The notes beneath the pieces were generated by a model. The model was given only the letters and a program-made list of their open reading frames with translations, was not told the origin of the DNA and did not search any database. This document shows positions 51,912 through 63,666 of a stretch of DNA of 64,000 bases, piece after piece. This DNA comes from Mycolicibacterium cosmeticum (GTDB lineage: Bacteria; Actinomycetota; Actinomycetes; Mycobacteriales; Mycobacteriaceae). The position numbers and the translations under genes are program-made. The DNA is taken from NCBI GenBank assembly GCA_016197365.1, contig JACPVS010000006.1:434001-498000 (forward strand), written 5' to 3'. Every line of letters starts with the position of its first letter. Within the stretch, counting starts at the first letter, position 1.

Positions 51912-53321
51912 TCAGCGGGCAGCTTCCAACAACTCGTCCAGCGACTCTCGCAGCAGGATCGGGAACACGTCCACGTCGCTCATCGCGTCGCGGTCGGCAT
52001 TGATCCCGAAGTACAGCATGCCGTTATACGACGTCACCCCGATGGCCAGCACCTGATTGGTCAGCAGCGGCGGCACCGCGTAGGTCTCGACCAGCTTGGT
52101 GCCCGCGATGTACATCTGCTTCTGCGCGCCCGGCACGTTGGTGATCAGCAGGTTGAACTGGCGGGCGGAGAAACTGGTGGCGACGCGGATGCCCATGGCG
52201 TGCAGGGTCGGCGGCGCGAACCCGGACAGCGTCACGATGGTGCGCGCATCGACCAGGCTGGCCGCGGTCGAATGGGACTCGGTGGCGTGCGCGATCTGGG
52301 ACAGCCGGACCACCGCGTTGCCCTCCCCGATCGGCAGGTCCACCAGGAACGGGGACACCTCGCTGATCGCCTGCCCCGGTCCGGTGGAATCGATCTCCGC
52401 GTCGGGGTACACCGAGTTCGGTGCCATCGCGCGCACGCTGGAGGTGGCCGTCACCGGCTCGCCGCGGGACAGCAGCCAGTTGCGCAGGGCACCGGCGACC
52501 ACCGCCAGCACCACATCGTTGACATCGCAGTCGTACCGGGCACGGAGCGACCGGTAGTCCTCCAACCGGTGGCCGGCGACCGTGAAGCGCCGGTTACGCG
52601 ACACGGTGGTGTTGAGCGGGCTGCTCGGCGCGGTGCCCCGCGCCACCGTGCGGGCCACGTCGGCGACCCGGCGGCCGACGTCGACGAGCGCGCTGGCATT
52701 GGTCGCCACCTCCGTCACCGACGACCGCATCGCGGCCAGCTGAGCGGTGGGCCGGGTGATCCATTCGCCGAGCGCACCGAGCAGGAGCCCGGTGTCGCTG
52801 GGCTCGCGCCCGGGAATCCAGATGTCCTCGCCGAACTCCGGGGCCTTCTGCGTGCGATCGGCGATGACGTGGCCGATCTCGAGTGCCGACATCCCGTTGA
52901 CGAGCGCCTGATGGGTCTTGGTGTAGATGGCGATCCGGTTGTGGGTCAGACCCTCGACGATGTACATCTCCCACAGCGGGCGGGTCTTGTCCAAGGGCCG
53001 CGAACCCAGTCGGGCGACCAGGTCGTGCAGTTGCGCGTCACTGCCCGGGGACGGCAGCGCCGAACGCCGGATGTGGTAGGTGATGTCGAAATCGCGGTCG
53101 TCGACCCATACGGGCCGGGCCAACCCGAAGCTGACCTCGCGAACCTTCTGCCGGTAGCGCGGGATCTGCGGCAGACGCCGCTCCACGGTCTCCAGCACCG
53201 ACTCGTAGCTCAGCCCGGCGCGTGGTTTGCGCACGATCGACAGCGACCCCACGTACATCGGGGTGGCGGTGTTCTCCATGTGGAAGAAAGCCGCATCCGA
53301 TGCCGACAGCCTGGTCACCAT
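51912..53321 (-). CDS. WS/DGAT-family acyltransferase with altered catalytic motif (Tgs3-like)
   Basis: A 469-residue wax ester/diacylglycerol acyltransferase-like protein starting MVTRLSASDAAFFHMEN, a typical family N-terminus. The catalytic motif HHxxxDG reads HQALVNG (137-143): the second His, normally the base, is Gln138, and Asp is Asn142. Later family segments (NDVVLAVVAGALRNWL, SVRAMAPNS, NLLITNVPG) are intact. The M. tuberculosis homologue is, as I recall, split into Rv3234c and Rv3233c of about the same total length; here the gene is whole. Activity is doubtful. Confidence 0.87.
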   Translation of the reverse strand: MVTRLSASDAAFFHMENTATPMYVGSLSIVRKPRAGLSYESVLETVERRLPQIPRYRQKVREVSFGLARPVWVDDRDFDITYHIRRSALPSPGSDAQLHDLVARLGSRPLDKTRPLWEMYIVEGLTHNRIAIYTKTHQALVNGMSALEIGHVIADRTQKAPEFGEDIWIPGREPSDTGLLLGALGEWITRPTAQLAAMRSSVTEVATNASALVDVGRRVADVARTVARGTAPSSPLNTTVSRNRRFTVAGHRLEDYRSLRARYDCDVNDVVLAVVAGALRNWLLSRGEPVTATSSVRAMAPNSVYPDAEIDSTGPGQAISEVSPFLVDLPIGEGNAVVRLSQIAHATESHSTAASLVDARTIVTLSGFAPPTLHAMGIRVATSFSARQFNLLITNVPGAQKQMYIAGTKLVETYAVPPLLTNQVLAIGVTSYNGMLYFGINADRDAMSDVDVFPILLRESLDELLEAAR

Positions 53322-53519
53322 CGCGGTGTGGCCCCTCCCCTGGTCCGGCCTGACGCTTCAGATAAATCCACGAATGTCCGTCAACTTAGTCGGCATCGGC
53401 CGAGCGCCGCATCACGGGTGCGTGGGACACCTGTCAAACCGTGCGATCATCAATATGCCTGTGCCTCTCCAGCAGCGCCCTGTCCGTGCCGTATCGCTGG
53501 ATTGCCGTGGAGAGACACA

Positions 53520-54020
53520 GTGACGACCCTTCCGTACACCGCCCCCGAGCCGACCACGGCGTGTGTGGCGATGCCCATCATCGACTGCGAGCCACCGCCG
53601 CTGGGCGCCGTGCTGTGCCCACCGCCGGTGTTGCGCAAGCGGTCCGCCGCGCACCTGCGCTCCGTTGCGCGTATCGAACTGCCGCCGCCCATGCCGCCGC
53701 CCGCGGGCGCCTTCGCCGACGCGGCGTTGCGCCGCGTGCTGGAGGTGATCGACCGGCGGCGACCCGCCACCCAACTGCGGGGCCTGCTGGTGCCGGCGCT
53801 CATCGACGCCACGGTGGCGCTGACGCGCACACCCCAGCCGGGAGGCACCGCCACGCTGCGCCGGGTGGGGTTGCGCCGAACCGACGAAGGCGATGCCGAC
53901 CAGGCCCGGGTGGCCGAGGTGTTCGCCAGCTACACACGTGGTACGCGGGTGCGGGCGATCGCGGCACGCATCGAACTGGTCGCCGGCCGCTGGCAGGTGG
54001 TGGCGCTTCAGGTGGGCTGA
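53520..54020 (+). CDS. Rv3235-family protein
   Basis: A 166-residue Pro/Ala/Arg-rich protein: an N-terminal region with three cysteines (TTACVAMPIIDCEPPPLGAVLCPPP), then a C-terminal alpha/beta part (RVAEVFASYTRGTRVRAIAARIELVAGRWQVVALQVG). GTG 53520 is chosen; the long open frame upstream is antisense to the acyltransferase. It lies beside and convergent with secA1, as Rv3235 does in M. tuberculosis apart from the missing Rv3236c-Rv3239c block. It has been suspected to assist SecA-linked export only by position. Confidence 0.8.
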   Translation: MTTLPYTAPEPTTACVAMPIIDCEPPPLGAVLCPPPVLRKRSAAHLRSVARIELPPPMPPPAGAFADAALRRVLEVIDRRRPATQLRGLLVPALIDATVALTRTPQPGGTATLRRVGLRRTDEGDADQARVAEVFASYTRGTRVRAIAARIELVAGRWQVVALQVG

Positions 54021-56837
<2,817 letters not shown>

Positions 56838-56925
56838 GTTATTTCCTCTTCAGTGGATGAACATCTCAGCTGGTAACTGCGGTCCATCGTAGGTGACCGG
56901 TTGTGGCGGCTGCCCCGAAGACGCG

Positions 56926-56956
56926 ACGAGCCCCCGGCAGCGTGCCGGGGGCTCGT
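56926..56956. terminator. hairpin between hpf and secA1
   Basis: A 14-pair perfect stem (56926-56939 with 56943-56956) and three-base loop, downstream of the hpf stop on the minus strand. It lacks a U-run, as many mycobacterial terminators do. Confidence 0.75.
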
Positions 56957-56979
56957 GTTCGGATCTCGATCAGTGGGGG

Positions 56980-57654
56980 TCAGGACAGTCTGATGAGCCC
57001 GTAGTCGTAGGCGTGCCTGCGGTAGACCACCGTCGGCCGGTCGGATTCCTTGTCGTGGAACAGGAAGAAGTCGTGTCCCACCAGTTCCATCTCATACAGG
57101 GCGTCGTCGACGGTCATCGGCGTGGCCTCGTGCTCCTTGGTACGCACGATCCGGCCGGGCTCATGGTCGTCGACGGCGATCTCGGTCTGCACCGACTCTG
57201 GCGCGATGGTGGGCAGGTCCTCCGGCGGGATCATGGCGGTCGCCTCGTGGAGCGAGACGGGCCGCTTGTCGCCGTAGTGGATCTTGCGACGGTCCTTGCT
57301 GCGTCGTAGCCGGTTCTCGAGTTTGCAGACCGCCGATTCCAGGGCAGCGTAGAAGCTGTCCGCGCAGGCTTCCCCACGTACTACGGGGCCGCGGCCGCGC
57401 GCGGTGATCTCGACGTGCTGACAGTTCTTACGCTGGCGCCGATTCTTCTCGTGGTCGAGTTCGACGTCGAACAGGTAGATGGTCTTGTCGAAGCGCTCCA
57501 GTCGCGCCAGCTTTTCGGATACATAGAGGCGGAAGTGGTCGGGAACCTCGACATTGCGGCCCTTGACGACGATGTCGGCGTTGGTCGCCGGCGGGGTGTC
57601 CTCGTCTTCGACGACCATGGTTGTGCGATCGATTTGCACGGAATTGGTTGACAT
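56980..57654 (-). CDS. hpf: long ribosome hibernation-promoting factor (HPF)
   Basis: A 224-residue long-form HPF. The N-terminal S30AE domain (ADIVVKGRNVEVPDHFRLYVSEKLARLERFD) is followed by a linker and the C-terminal dimerisation domain (EATPMTVDDALYEMELVGHDFFLFHDKESDRPTVVYRRHAYDYGLIRL). It stabilises inactive ribosomes under stress. ATG 57654 is chosen; the frame is open to GTG 57771, but that region looks like leader DNA. It matches Rv3241c. Confidence 0.9.
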   Translation of the reverse strand: MSTNSVQIDRTTMVVEDEDTPPATNADIVVKGRNVEVPDHFRLYVSEKLARLERFDKTIYLFDVELDHEKNRRQRKNCQHVEITARGRGPVVRGEACADSFYAALESAVCKLENRLRRSKDRRKIHYGDKRPVSLHEATAMIPPEDLPTIAPESVQTEIAVDDHEPGRIVRTKEHEATPMTVDDALYEMELVGHDFFLFHDKESDRPTVVYRRHAYDYGLIRLS

Positions 57655-57956
57655 ACTTGACAACTCGTTTCTGTACGGAGTCGCACGCGCGGTGCGTGCC
57701 CGGATTGTCAAAAAGTGCGTCAGCGGGAAAGTGCATACGCGGCGCCCGCCGGCAAGGTGTCGAGTACTCACCTCCTACCGCGTCTTGGCAGCCGCTCGGT
57801 TTACACGGGCGCCCCGGGAGGGGTGCCGCCGCGAAACCTTCACGGGTGGTTGGCCCCAACGTAGTCCGTGTTCACCTGACTGTGCCACCAATTTCGCAGA
57901 CCTGTTTTGAGTTCTTCATCTGACGGCAATCGACGGCCCCGCGCCGGCACGGGTGA
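57655..57956. other. 302-base hpf promoter/leader region
   Basis: This stretch carries no convincing gene. On the minus strand it has an open frame continuous with hpf, a GGAGGTGAG sequence near 57771, and a small hairpin (GCACGC with GCGTGC) closer to hpf. A TTGACA hexamer lies about 60 bases before the hpf ATG. The promoter of hpf is presumably here; no stress-sigma motif could be assigned with confidence. Confidence 0.4.
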
Positions 57957-58589
57957 TCAGGCATTGGCGATGGCGAGCACCGCCTGCACCGACACGCCGG
58001 AGGTTTGCAGCGCGGCGACCGACGCACACGCGGTGGCCCCGGTGGTCACCACATCGTCGAGCAGAAGAACGGGCATCCCGGGTGTCGCGCGGAGGCGGAC
58101 CCGGCCCGCCAGGTTGCGTTGCCGGTCCGCGCTGGACAACCCCACCGAGTCCCGTGCGAAACCGGTCAGCCGCAGAGCCCGGGTGACGGTGACGCCGGGC
58201 AACCCGCCGGCCGCGGCCTCGGCCACCCTGGTGACCGGGTCACCCCCGCGCCGCCGGGCCGCCGACCACCGGGTGGGTGCGGGCACGATCGTCAGCGGCA
58301 CCTCCAGTAGGCCCCAGGTGAGCAGCTGCGTCAGGCCGGTGTGCACCGCCAGGGACAGCGGACGCACCAGGTCGGCGCGGCCGTGTTCCTTGACCGAAAC
58401 GATCGCTTGCCTGCGCGCCGCGGCGTAGCGGCCCAGCGAGAGCACCGGCACGCCAGGATCCAGCCGGGGTGTCACCACGCGGGGTTCGGCGGCCTTGGCC
58501 TGCACCTCGGCGGCACACGCCGGGCACCACCGCACACCGGGGGCACCGCAGCCCCCGCATTCCATGGGAAGCACCAGATCGAGCAGCAC
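57957..58589 (-). CDS. ComF-family phosphoribosyltransferase-like protein (Rv3242c homologue)
   Basis: A 210-residue ComF-type protein. Zinc-type cysteines near the N-terminus (PMECGGCGAPGVRWCPAC) precede a phosphoribosyltransferase fold with the PRPP-binding loop VLLLDDVVTTGATACAS. In naturally competent bacteria ComF proteins support DNA uptake; the mycobacterial role is unknown. GTG 58589 is used. It is divergent from the SDR gene with a 71-base palindrome-containing gap. Confidence 0.86.
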   Translation of the reverse strand: MLLDLVLPMECGGCGAPGVRWCPACAAEVQAKAAEPRVVTPRLDPGVPVLSLGRYAAARRQAIVSVKEHGRADLVRPLSLAVHTGLTQLLTWGLLEVPLTIVPAPTRWSAARRRGGDPVTRVAEAAAGGLPGVTVTRALRLTGFARDSVGLSSADRQRNLAGRVRLRATPGMPVLLLDDVVTTGATACASVAALQTSGVSVQAVLAIANA

Positions 58590-58610
58590 TCCGCCAGTGT
58601 TGCGGTGGGC

Positions 58611-58642
58611 ACCGACAGGTCGGTTACCGTGTCTCTTACCGT
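58611..58642. promoter_or_regulatory. operator candidate between comF and the SDR gene
   Basis: Perfect palindrome ACCGAC-AG-GTCGGT (58611-58624) is followed by the direct repeat TTACCGT (58624-58630 and 58636-58642). It lies in the 71-base gap shared by the divergent comF and SDR genes. Confidence 0.5.
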
Positions 58643-58660
58643 AGATACGACAGGAGACTC

Positions 58661-59467
58661 GTGGGCTCATTCAGCGGGAAGCAAGCGATCGTCACCGGCG
58701 CCGGCTCCGGTATCGGGGCGGCGCTGTGCCGCGCCCTGGCAGGTTCGGGCGCCGATGTGGTGTGCACCGATATCGATGCCGATGCGGCGCGGGCCACCGC
58801 CGAACCGCTCGGCGCGCGCTGGAGCGGCCTCGACGTCACCGACGCCGCGGCCGTGCAGGCCTGCGTCGACGACGTCGTCGGCCGGGCCGGACGGTTGGAC
58901 CTGATGTTCAACAACGCCGGGATCACCTGGGGCGGGGACACGGAGCTGCTGACCCTGGATCAGTGGAACGCGATCATCGACGTGAACATCCGCGGCGTCG
59001 TGCACGGGGTGGCGGCCGCTTATCCGCTGATGGTGCGCCAGGGCCACGGCCACATCGTGAACACTGCATCGATGGCGGGGCTGGCGGCCGCCGGGCAGAT
59101 CACCAGCTATGTGATGAGCAAGCACGCCATCGTCGGGTTGTCACTCGCACTGCGCTCCGAGGCGGCCGGGCGCGGTGTCGGGGTGCTGGCGATCTGCCCC
59201 ACCGCGGTGGAGACCCCGATCCTGGACAAGGGATCGGTCGGCGGGTTCGTCGGCCGTGACTTCTACAAGATGGGACAGCGCAGCGACCGGTTCGCCAGCG
59301 CCGACGATCTGGCCCGCGACACCCTGGCGGCCATCGAGGCCAACAAGGCGCTGCTGGTGTGGCCGCGGCAGGCGCGCACCGCATGGTTGTTCAGCCGGCT
59401 GGCACCCGGACTGCTGCAGCGGATGTCCATCCGCTTCGTGAATCAGCAGCGGGCAGCGCAGGGCTGA
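58661..59467 (+). CDS. short-chain dehydrogenase/reductase
   Basis: A 268-residue classical SDR. The cofactor motif is TGAGSGIG (12-19), NNAG is present in LMFNNAGITWGG, and the catalytic Tyr-Lys pair lies in TSYVMSKHAIVG (near 149-153). The hydrophobic, basic C-terminus (TAWLFSRLAPGLLQRMSIRFVNQQ) may contact membranes. GTG 58661 follows CAGGAG. It replaces the M. tuberculosis gene Rv3243c at this position. The substrate is unknown. Confidence 0.88.
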   Translation: MGSFSGKQAIVTGAGSGIGAALCRALAGSGADVVCTDIDADAARATAEPLGARWSGLDVTDAAAVQACVDDVVGRAGRLDLMFNNAGITWGGDTELLTLDQWNAIIDVNIRGVVHGVAAAYPLMVRQGHGHIVNTASMAGLAAAGQITSYVMSKHAIVGLSLALRSEAAGRGVGVLAICPTAVETPILDKGSVGGFVGRDFYKMGQRSDRFASADDLARDTLAAIEANKALLVWPRQARTAWLFSRLAPGLLQRMSIRFVNQQRAAQG

Positions 59468-59495
59468 TTTCCCGTCGCTTCGCTCGCCCCAGGTG

Positions 59496-61259
59496 TCAGC
59501 CGGGCAGCACGGGTAGCGCGCCGGCGACCATCAGCGGGCGTACCTCGGCCCAGTTCATCCCGTCCTCGGCGGCCGATCCGGACAGTTGCAACACCCCGCG
59601 CTGATCGGCGACGTACACCGTGGACGGGTTGGCCGCGACGGTGGTCACCGGGGCCAGCAGGTTCTGGGCCGGGCCGTCGGAGTTCACCCCGTCGAGGTTG
59701 ACGTATGAGACCGGGTGCGCCGAATCGGTGCGCGTGACGACGATGTCGTCGCCGGTGCGCCAGGACAGCGACACCGCGGTGTCGCCGAGCCCGAAGCCCA
59801 GGCGGCGCGGATAGGTCAACGCGTATTGGCCGCCCGGAGTCTGCTCGACACCGGCCATGATCACCTGGCCGTTGATCACCATGGCCGCGCGGGTGCCGTC
59901 GCGGGACAACTGCAATTCGGAGATGGGCCCGGAGAATCTGGTGGCGATCGCCGTCGAGTCGATGGGGATGCGTGCGGGCTGCCCGGAGGCCGCCTCCTGC
60001 AGCACGCGGACCACGTTGTTGCCGTCGACGACGATCCAGATGGCGTCGTCGAGCGACCAGGTGGGGCGGGTCAGCGTGCGGCCGTCGATCGCCTGCCCGG
60101 TGTCCCCGCCGAGCGGGCCGATCCACAGCGACGACGACATATCGGGGGCGCCGGGACGCAGCACCACCACCGAGGCCGCCTCCTGACCGCTGCGCGACAA
60201 GGCTGCCGACACCTGACCGGGCATCTGACCGAACGAGCCGGGCACCCGCGGTGCGTTCTGACCGTCCAGGGACACCATCGAGCCACCGATGAGGGCGTGC
60301 AGGCCGGCCGCGGCACCGTCGGCTGCACCCGGGTCGCTGGCCGCGACGTCGGCGGTGTCCCATCCGTCGGCGAAGCGGTCGTCGAGCGCCGCGCCGTCGG
60401 CGTTGATCACGTACGGCCCGTTGAGGCCGGCCCGGTTCAGGGTCCAGATGATCTGTGCCGCAAGCAGTTGGCGGGTGTGCGGGTCCGTCGTCGACAGGTT
60501 CTCCAGGTCGATTCGCGCGCCGCCGTAGCCGCGGCCCACGCCCGTCTTCCCGCCGTCGGCCCGGGTCACCGGGCCTCGCAGCCGCAGCGGGGCGGCCAGC
60601 AGGTTGCGAACCGTGCGTGTCATCTCCGGGCGCGGGCCGATGATCAGCTTGGTGATCAGTTCGGTGGCCAGCTGGTCGGCATCAGAGACGGCGACATACC
60701 GCGGATCCGGGACGACCGTCTTGCCGGTGGGGTCGGAGAAATACAGGGTGCTGCGCTTGTACGTCTGCTGAAACTGCTGCCAGTCCAGGAAGACCCCATT
60801 GGGCAGCTTGTCGATGCGCCAGCCGCCGGAGGTCTTCACCAGTTCGATGGCCCCTGGGTCCGGCAGCGCGCCTTCGGCGGTTTCGAACACCCCGATGTCG
60901 GACAGCGAACCGAGCATGTCGGCCCGCATGTTCACCGAGACCCGATCGGGCCCGCGGGTTTCCACGAACACGACACGGTCGATCAGCAGGGCGCTGCCGG
61001 CGTCGTCCCACCCGCGGGAGGCGGATTCGGTGAGGAACTGCCGGGCCGCCAGGTGCCGGTTGGCGGGATCGGCGGTGGCCTTGAGGAATTCACGCAGCAG
61101 TACGTCGGGGTCCATCCCCGGGGTGGGCGTGGGCAGGCTCGGCGGCGCCGGGCGGTCGACGGTGCCGATCGCCTGGGGGGACGACGACGTCGGCACTCCG
61201 GCGCAGCCGGACAGCGCGAGCATCAGCGCGCAGAGCACCCCCAGCAGGCGGCGCGTCAC
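59496..61259 (-). CDS. lpqB: lipoprotein LpqB
   Basis: A 587-residue lipoprotein. The signal peptide has the lipobox ALSGC, with acylated Cys19. A GerMN-like domain (about 110-280) precedes a beta-propeller-like C-terminal half. LpqB binds the outside of the MtrB kinase and modulates the MtrAB system. GTG 61259 overlaps the mtrB stop by four bases, completing the mtrA-mtrB-lpqB operon. Confidence 0.93.
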   Translation of the reverse strand: MTRRLLGVLCALMLALSGCAGVPTSSSPQAIGTVDRPAPPSLPTPTPGMDPDVLLREFLKATADPANRHLAARQFLTESASRGWDDAGSALLIDRVVFVETRGPDRVSVNMRADMLGSLSDIGVFETAEGALPDPGAIELVKTSGGWRIDKLPNGVFLDWQQFQQTYKRSTLYFSDPTGKTVVPDPRYVAVSDADQLATELITKLIIGPRPEMTRTVRNLLAAPLRLRGPVTRADGGKTGVGRGYGGARIDLENLSTTDPHTRQLLAAQIIWTLNRAGLNGPYVINADGAALDDRFADGWDTADVAASDPGAADGAAAGLHALIGGSMVSLDGQNAPRVPGSFGQMPGQVSAALSRSGQEAASVVVLRPGAPDMSSSLWIGPLGGDTGQAIDGRTLTRPTWSLDDAIWIVVDGNNVVRVLQEAASGQPARIPIDSTAIATRFSGPISELQLSRDGTRAAMVINGQVIMAGVEQTPGGQYALTYPRRLGFGLGDTAVSLSWRTGDDIVVTRTDSAHPVSYVNLDGVNSDGPAQNLLAPVTTVAANPSTVYVADQRGVLQLSGSAAEDGMNWAEVRPLMVAGALPVLPG

Positions 61260-62905
61260 ACGCCCTCCCCCGCCGGTTCGCGATCCCGGCGCGCGGGCGC
61301 CGTCTGGTCGACGGGCTTGAGCGGCAACGGACTTGTGGTCACCTTGTGGCCGCGCACCAGCGGCAGGGTCAGCCGGAAGCAGGCACCCTTGCCGGGTTCG
61401 CCCCAGGCCTCCAGCCGGCCCTGATGCAGCCGGGCGTCCTCGATGCTGATGGCCAGCCCCAGTCCGGTGCCGCCGGACCGGCGGACCCGGGACGGATCCG
61501 ACCGCCAGAATCGGCTGAACACCAGCTTCTCCTCACCGGGGCGCAGACCGACACCGAAGTCGCGGACCGTGACGGCGACGGTGTCCTCGTCGGCGGCCAT
61601 CCTGATCTGCACCGGCTTGTGCTCGGCGTGATCGATGGCGTTGGCGATCAGATTGCGCAGGATGCGCTCTGCCCGACGGGGATCCACCTCGGCGATCACG
61701 CCGGTCAACGGCATGTCCACGTCCAGCTCGATGCCGGCGTCGGCCGACAGGTGCCCGACGTTGTCCAGCGCGCTCTGCACCACCGATCGCAGATCGACTG
61801 CCTCGACAGCCAATTCGGCGACACCGGCGTCGTGCCGGGAGATCTCCAGCAGGTCGGCCAGCAGGGTCTCGAACCGGTCCAGTTCGTTGACCATCAGTTC
61901 ACTGGACCGCCGCAGCGCCGGGTCCAGATCCTCGCTGTGGTCATAGATCAGGTCGGCCGCCATGCGCACCGTCGTCAGCGGGGTGCGCAGCTCGTGGCTG
62001 ACGTCAGAGGTGAAGCGGCGCTGCAGGTTTCCGAACTCTTCGAGTTGGGTGATCTGCCGGCTCAGGCTTTCGGCCATGTCGTTGAACGACACCGCCAGTC
62101 GCGCCATGTCGTCCTCACCGCGGACCGGCATCCGTTCGGTGAGATGTCCCTCGGCGAAGCGCTCGGCGATCCGTGATGCGGACCGTACCGGGAGCACGAT
62201 CTGGCGGGCCACCAGAAGCGCGATCGCGGCGAGCAGGCCGAGCAGCACGATGCCGCCGGTGGCCATGGTGCCACGCACCAGCGAGATGGTCGATTCCTCG
62301 TTGGTCAGCGGAAAGATCAGGTACAGCTCAAGATTCGTGACCGGTGACGACGTCGGGCTGCCGACGATCAGGGCAGGCCCGGAGAAGCCGTCGGTGTGCA
62401 CGGCCGCGTACTGATAGCTGACCTGGCCGGCCTTGACGAAGTCGCGCAACTCCTTGGGCACCTGCTGCACCGGCCCGGCCGCGGTGGCCGCGCGGGGACC
62501 GTCGCCGGGCACCACCAGGACCGCGTCGAAGGCACCGGCCAGCCCCGCGCCGGTGTCGACCTTGCGGTCGATCAGGGTGTTGCGGGCGAGTTGGAGGCTG
62601 CTGTCGAGGGAGCGCGTCTCCTCACCGCCGACGATGCCGCTGACCGTGTTACGGGCGCGTTCGATCTCCTCGGTGGCGGCCCGCACCTTGACCTCGAGAA
62701 TGCGGTCGGTGATCTGACTGGTGAGCACGAAACCGAGCACCATGATGACGGCAAGCGACAACCCGAGGGTGAGGCTGACGACCCGCAGCTGCAGGGATCG
62801 TCGCCACGCGAAACCGATTGCGCGGCCGAGCGCACCGAGCCCGCGCACCACCGGACCGGAGCCGCGGAAGCGGCTGCGGACGCGTCGTCGTGAGCCGAAG
62901 ATCAC
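61256..62905 (-). CDS. mtrB: sensor histidine kinase MtrB
   Basis: A 549-residue membrane histidine kinase. Two transmembrane helices ([23 protein letters not shown] near 40-62, and [22 protein letters not shown] near 210-232) bracket an extracytoplasmic sensor domain. HAMP, HisKA ([15 protein letters not shown], His304) and HATPase domains follow. It phosphorylates MtrA and links cell-wall synthesis and division to replication. It starts 22 bases after the mtrA stop. Confidence 0.95.
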   Translation of the reverse strand: MIFGSRRRVRSRFRGSGPVVRGLGALGRAIGFAWRRSLQLRVVSLTLGLSLAVIMVLGFVLTSQITDRILEVKVRAATEEIERARNTVSGIVGGEETRSLDSSLQLARNTLIDRKVDTGAGLAGAFDAVLVVPGDGPRAATAAGPVQQVPKELRDFVKAGQVSYQYAAVHTDGFSGPALIVGSPTSSPVTNLELYLIFPLTNEESTISLVRGTMATGGIVLLGLLAAIALLVARQIVLPVRSASRIAERFAEGHLTERMPVRGEDDMARLAVSFNDMAESLSRQITQLEEFGNLQRRFTSDVSHELRTPLTTVRMAADLIYDHSEDLDPALRRSSELMVNELDRFETLLADLLEISRHDAGVAELAVEAVDLRSVVQSALDNVGHLSADAGIELDVDMPLTGVIAEVDPRRAERILRNLIANAIDHAEHKPVQIRMAADEDTVAVTVRDFGVGLRPGEEKLVFSRFWRSDPSRVRRSGGTGLGLAISIEDARLHQGRLEAWGEPGKGACFRLTLPLVRGHKVTTSPLPLKPVDQTAPARRDREPAGEGV

Positions 62906-62927
62906 GACGACGACCCCGCGCTCGAGT

Positions 62928-63614
62928 TCACGGAGGTCCGGCCTTGTATCCCACTCCTCGAACGGTCAGCACCACCTGCGGGTTCTCCGGGTCGGTCTCA
63001 ACCTTGGCCCGCAACCGCTGGACATGCACGTTCACCAAACGGGTGTCCGCGGGGTGGCGGTATCCCCACACCTGTTCGAGCAGCACATCCCGAGTAAACA
63101 CCTGCCGCGGTTTGCGTGCCAGCGCCACCAGCAGGTCGAACTCCAGTGGAGTGAGCGAAATCTGTTCGCCCGCACGGGTCACCTTGTGGGCGGGCACGTC
63201 GATGTCGATGTCGTGGATCGACAGCAGCTCGGCGGGCTCATCGTCGTTGCGACGCAGCCGGGCCCGGACGCGGGCCACCAGCTCCTTGGGCTTGAACGGC
63301 TTCATCACGTAGTCGTCGGCACCGGATTCCAGGCCCAACACCACGTCGACCGTGTCGGTCTTGGCCGTCAGCATGACGATCGGCACGCCGGAATCGGCGC
63401 GCAGCACCCTGCACACGTCGATGCCGTTCATGCCGGGCAGCATCAGGTCGAGCAGCACGAGGTCGGGGCGCAGCTCGCGAACTGCGGTGAGCGCCTGGGT
63501 GCCGTCACCGATGACCGCGGTGTCGAAACCCTCCCCCCGCAACACGATGGTGAGCATCTCGGCCAGGGAGGGGTCGTCGTCCACGACCAGGATCCGTTGC
63601 CTCATGCGCCCCAT
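62928..63614 (-). CDS. mtrA: response regulator MtrA
   Basis: A 228-residue OmpR-type response regulator. The receiver domain has the phospho-acceptor Asp56 ([10 protein letters not shown]) and Lys in MKPFKPKEL. The winged-helix domain follows ([31 protein letters not shown]). Length equals that of M. tuberculosis MtrA when ATG 63614 is used; ATG 63605 is also in frame. The short upstream gap contains a GTCAC-type inverted repeat that could be its own binding site. Confidence 0.96.
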   Translation of the reverse strand: MGRMRQRILVVDDDPSLAEMLTIVLRGEGFDTAVIGDGTQALTAVRELRPDLVLLDLMLPGMNGIDVCRVLRADSGVPIVMLTAKTDTVDVVLGLESGADDYVMKPFKPKELVARVRARLRRNDDEPAELLSIHDIDIDVPAHKVTRAGEQISLTPLEFDLLVALARKPRQVFTRDVLLEQVWGYRHPADTRLVNVHVQRLRAKVETDPENPQVVLTVRGVGYKAGPP

Positions 63615-63616
63615 CG

Positions 63617-63634
63617 TGTCACCAAACCGTGACA
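63617..63634. promoter_or_regulatory. inverted repeat at the mtrA start (possible MtrA autoregulatory site)
   Basis: TGTCAC-CAAACC-GTGACA has perfect 6-base arms and ends two bases before the mtrA ATG. GTCAC elements are part of described MtrA binding motifs, usually as direct repeats, so autoregulation is plausible but not certain. Confidence 0.45.
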
Positions 63635-63666
63635 AACCGCCGGTGCCACACCGCGACGGTTTCGAC

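Noticed and set aside
59715..61424. 569-codon open frame antisense to lpqB and the mtrB end
   Set aside because: Crosses two real coupled genes and has no recognisable domain.
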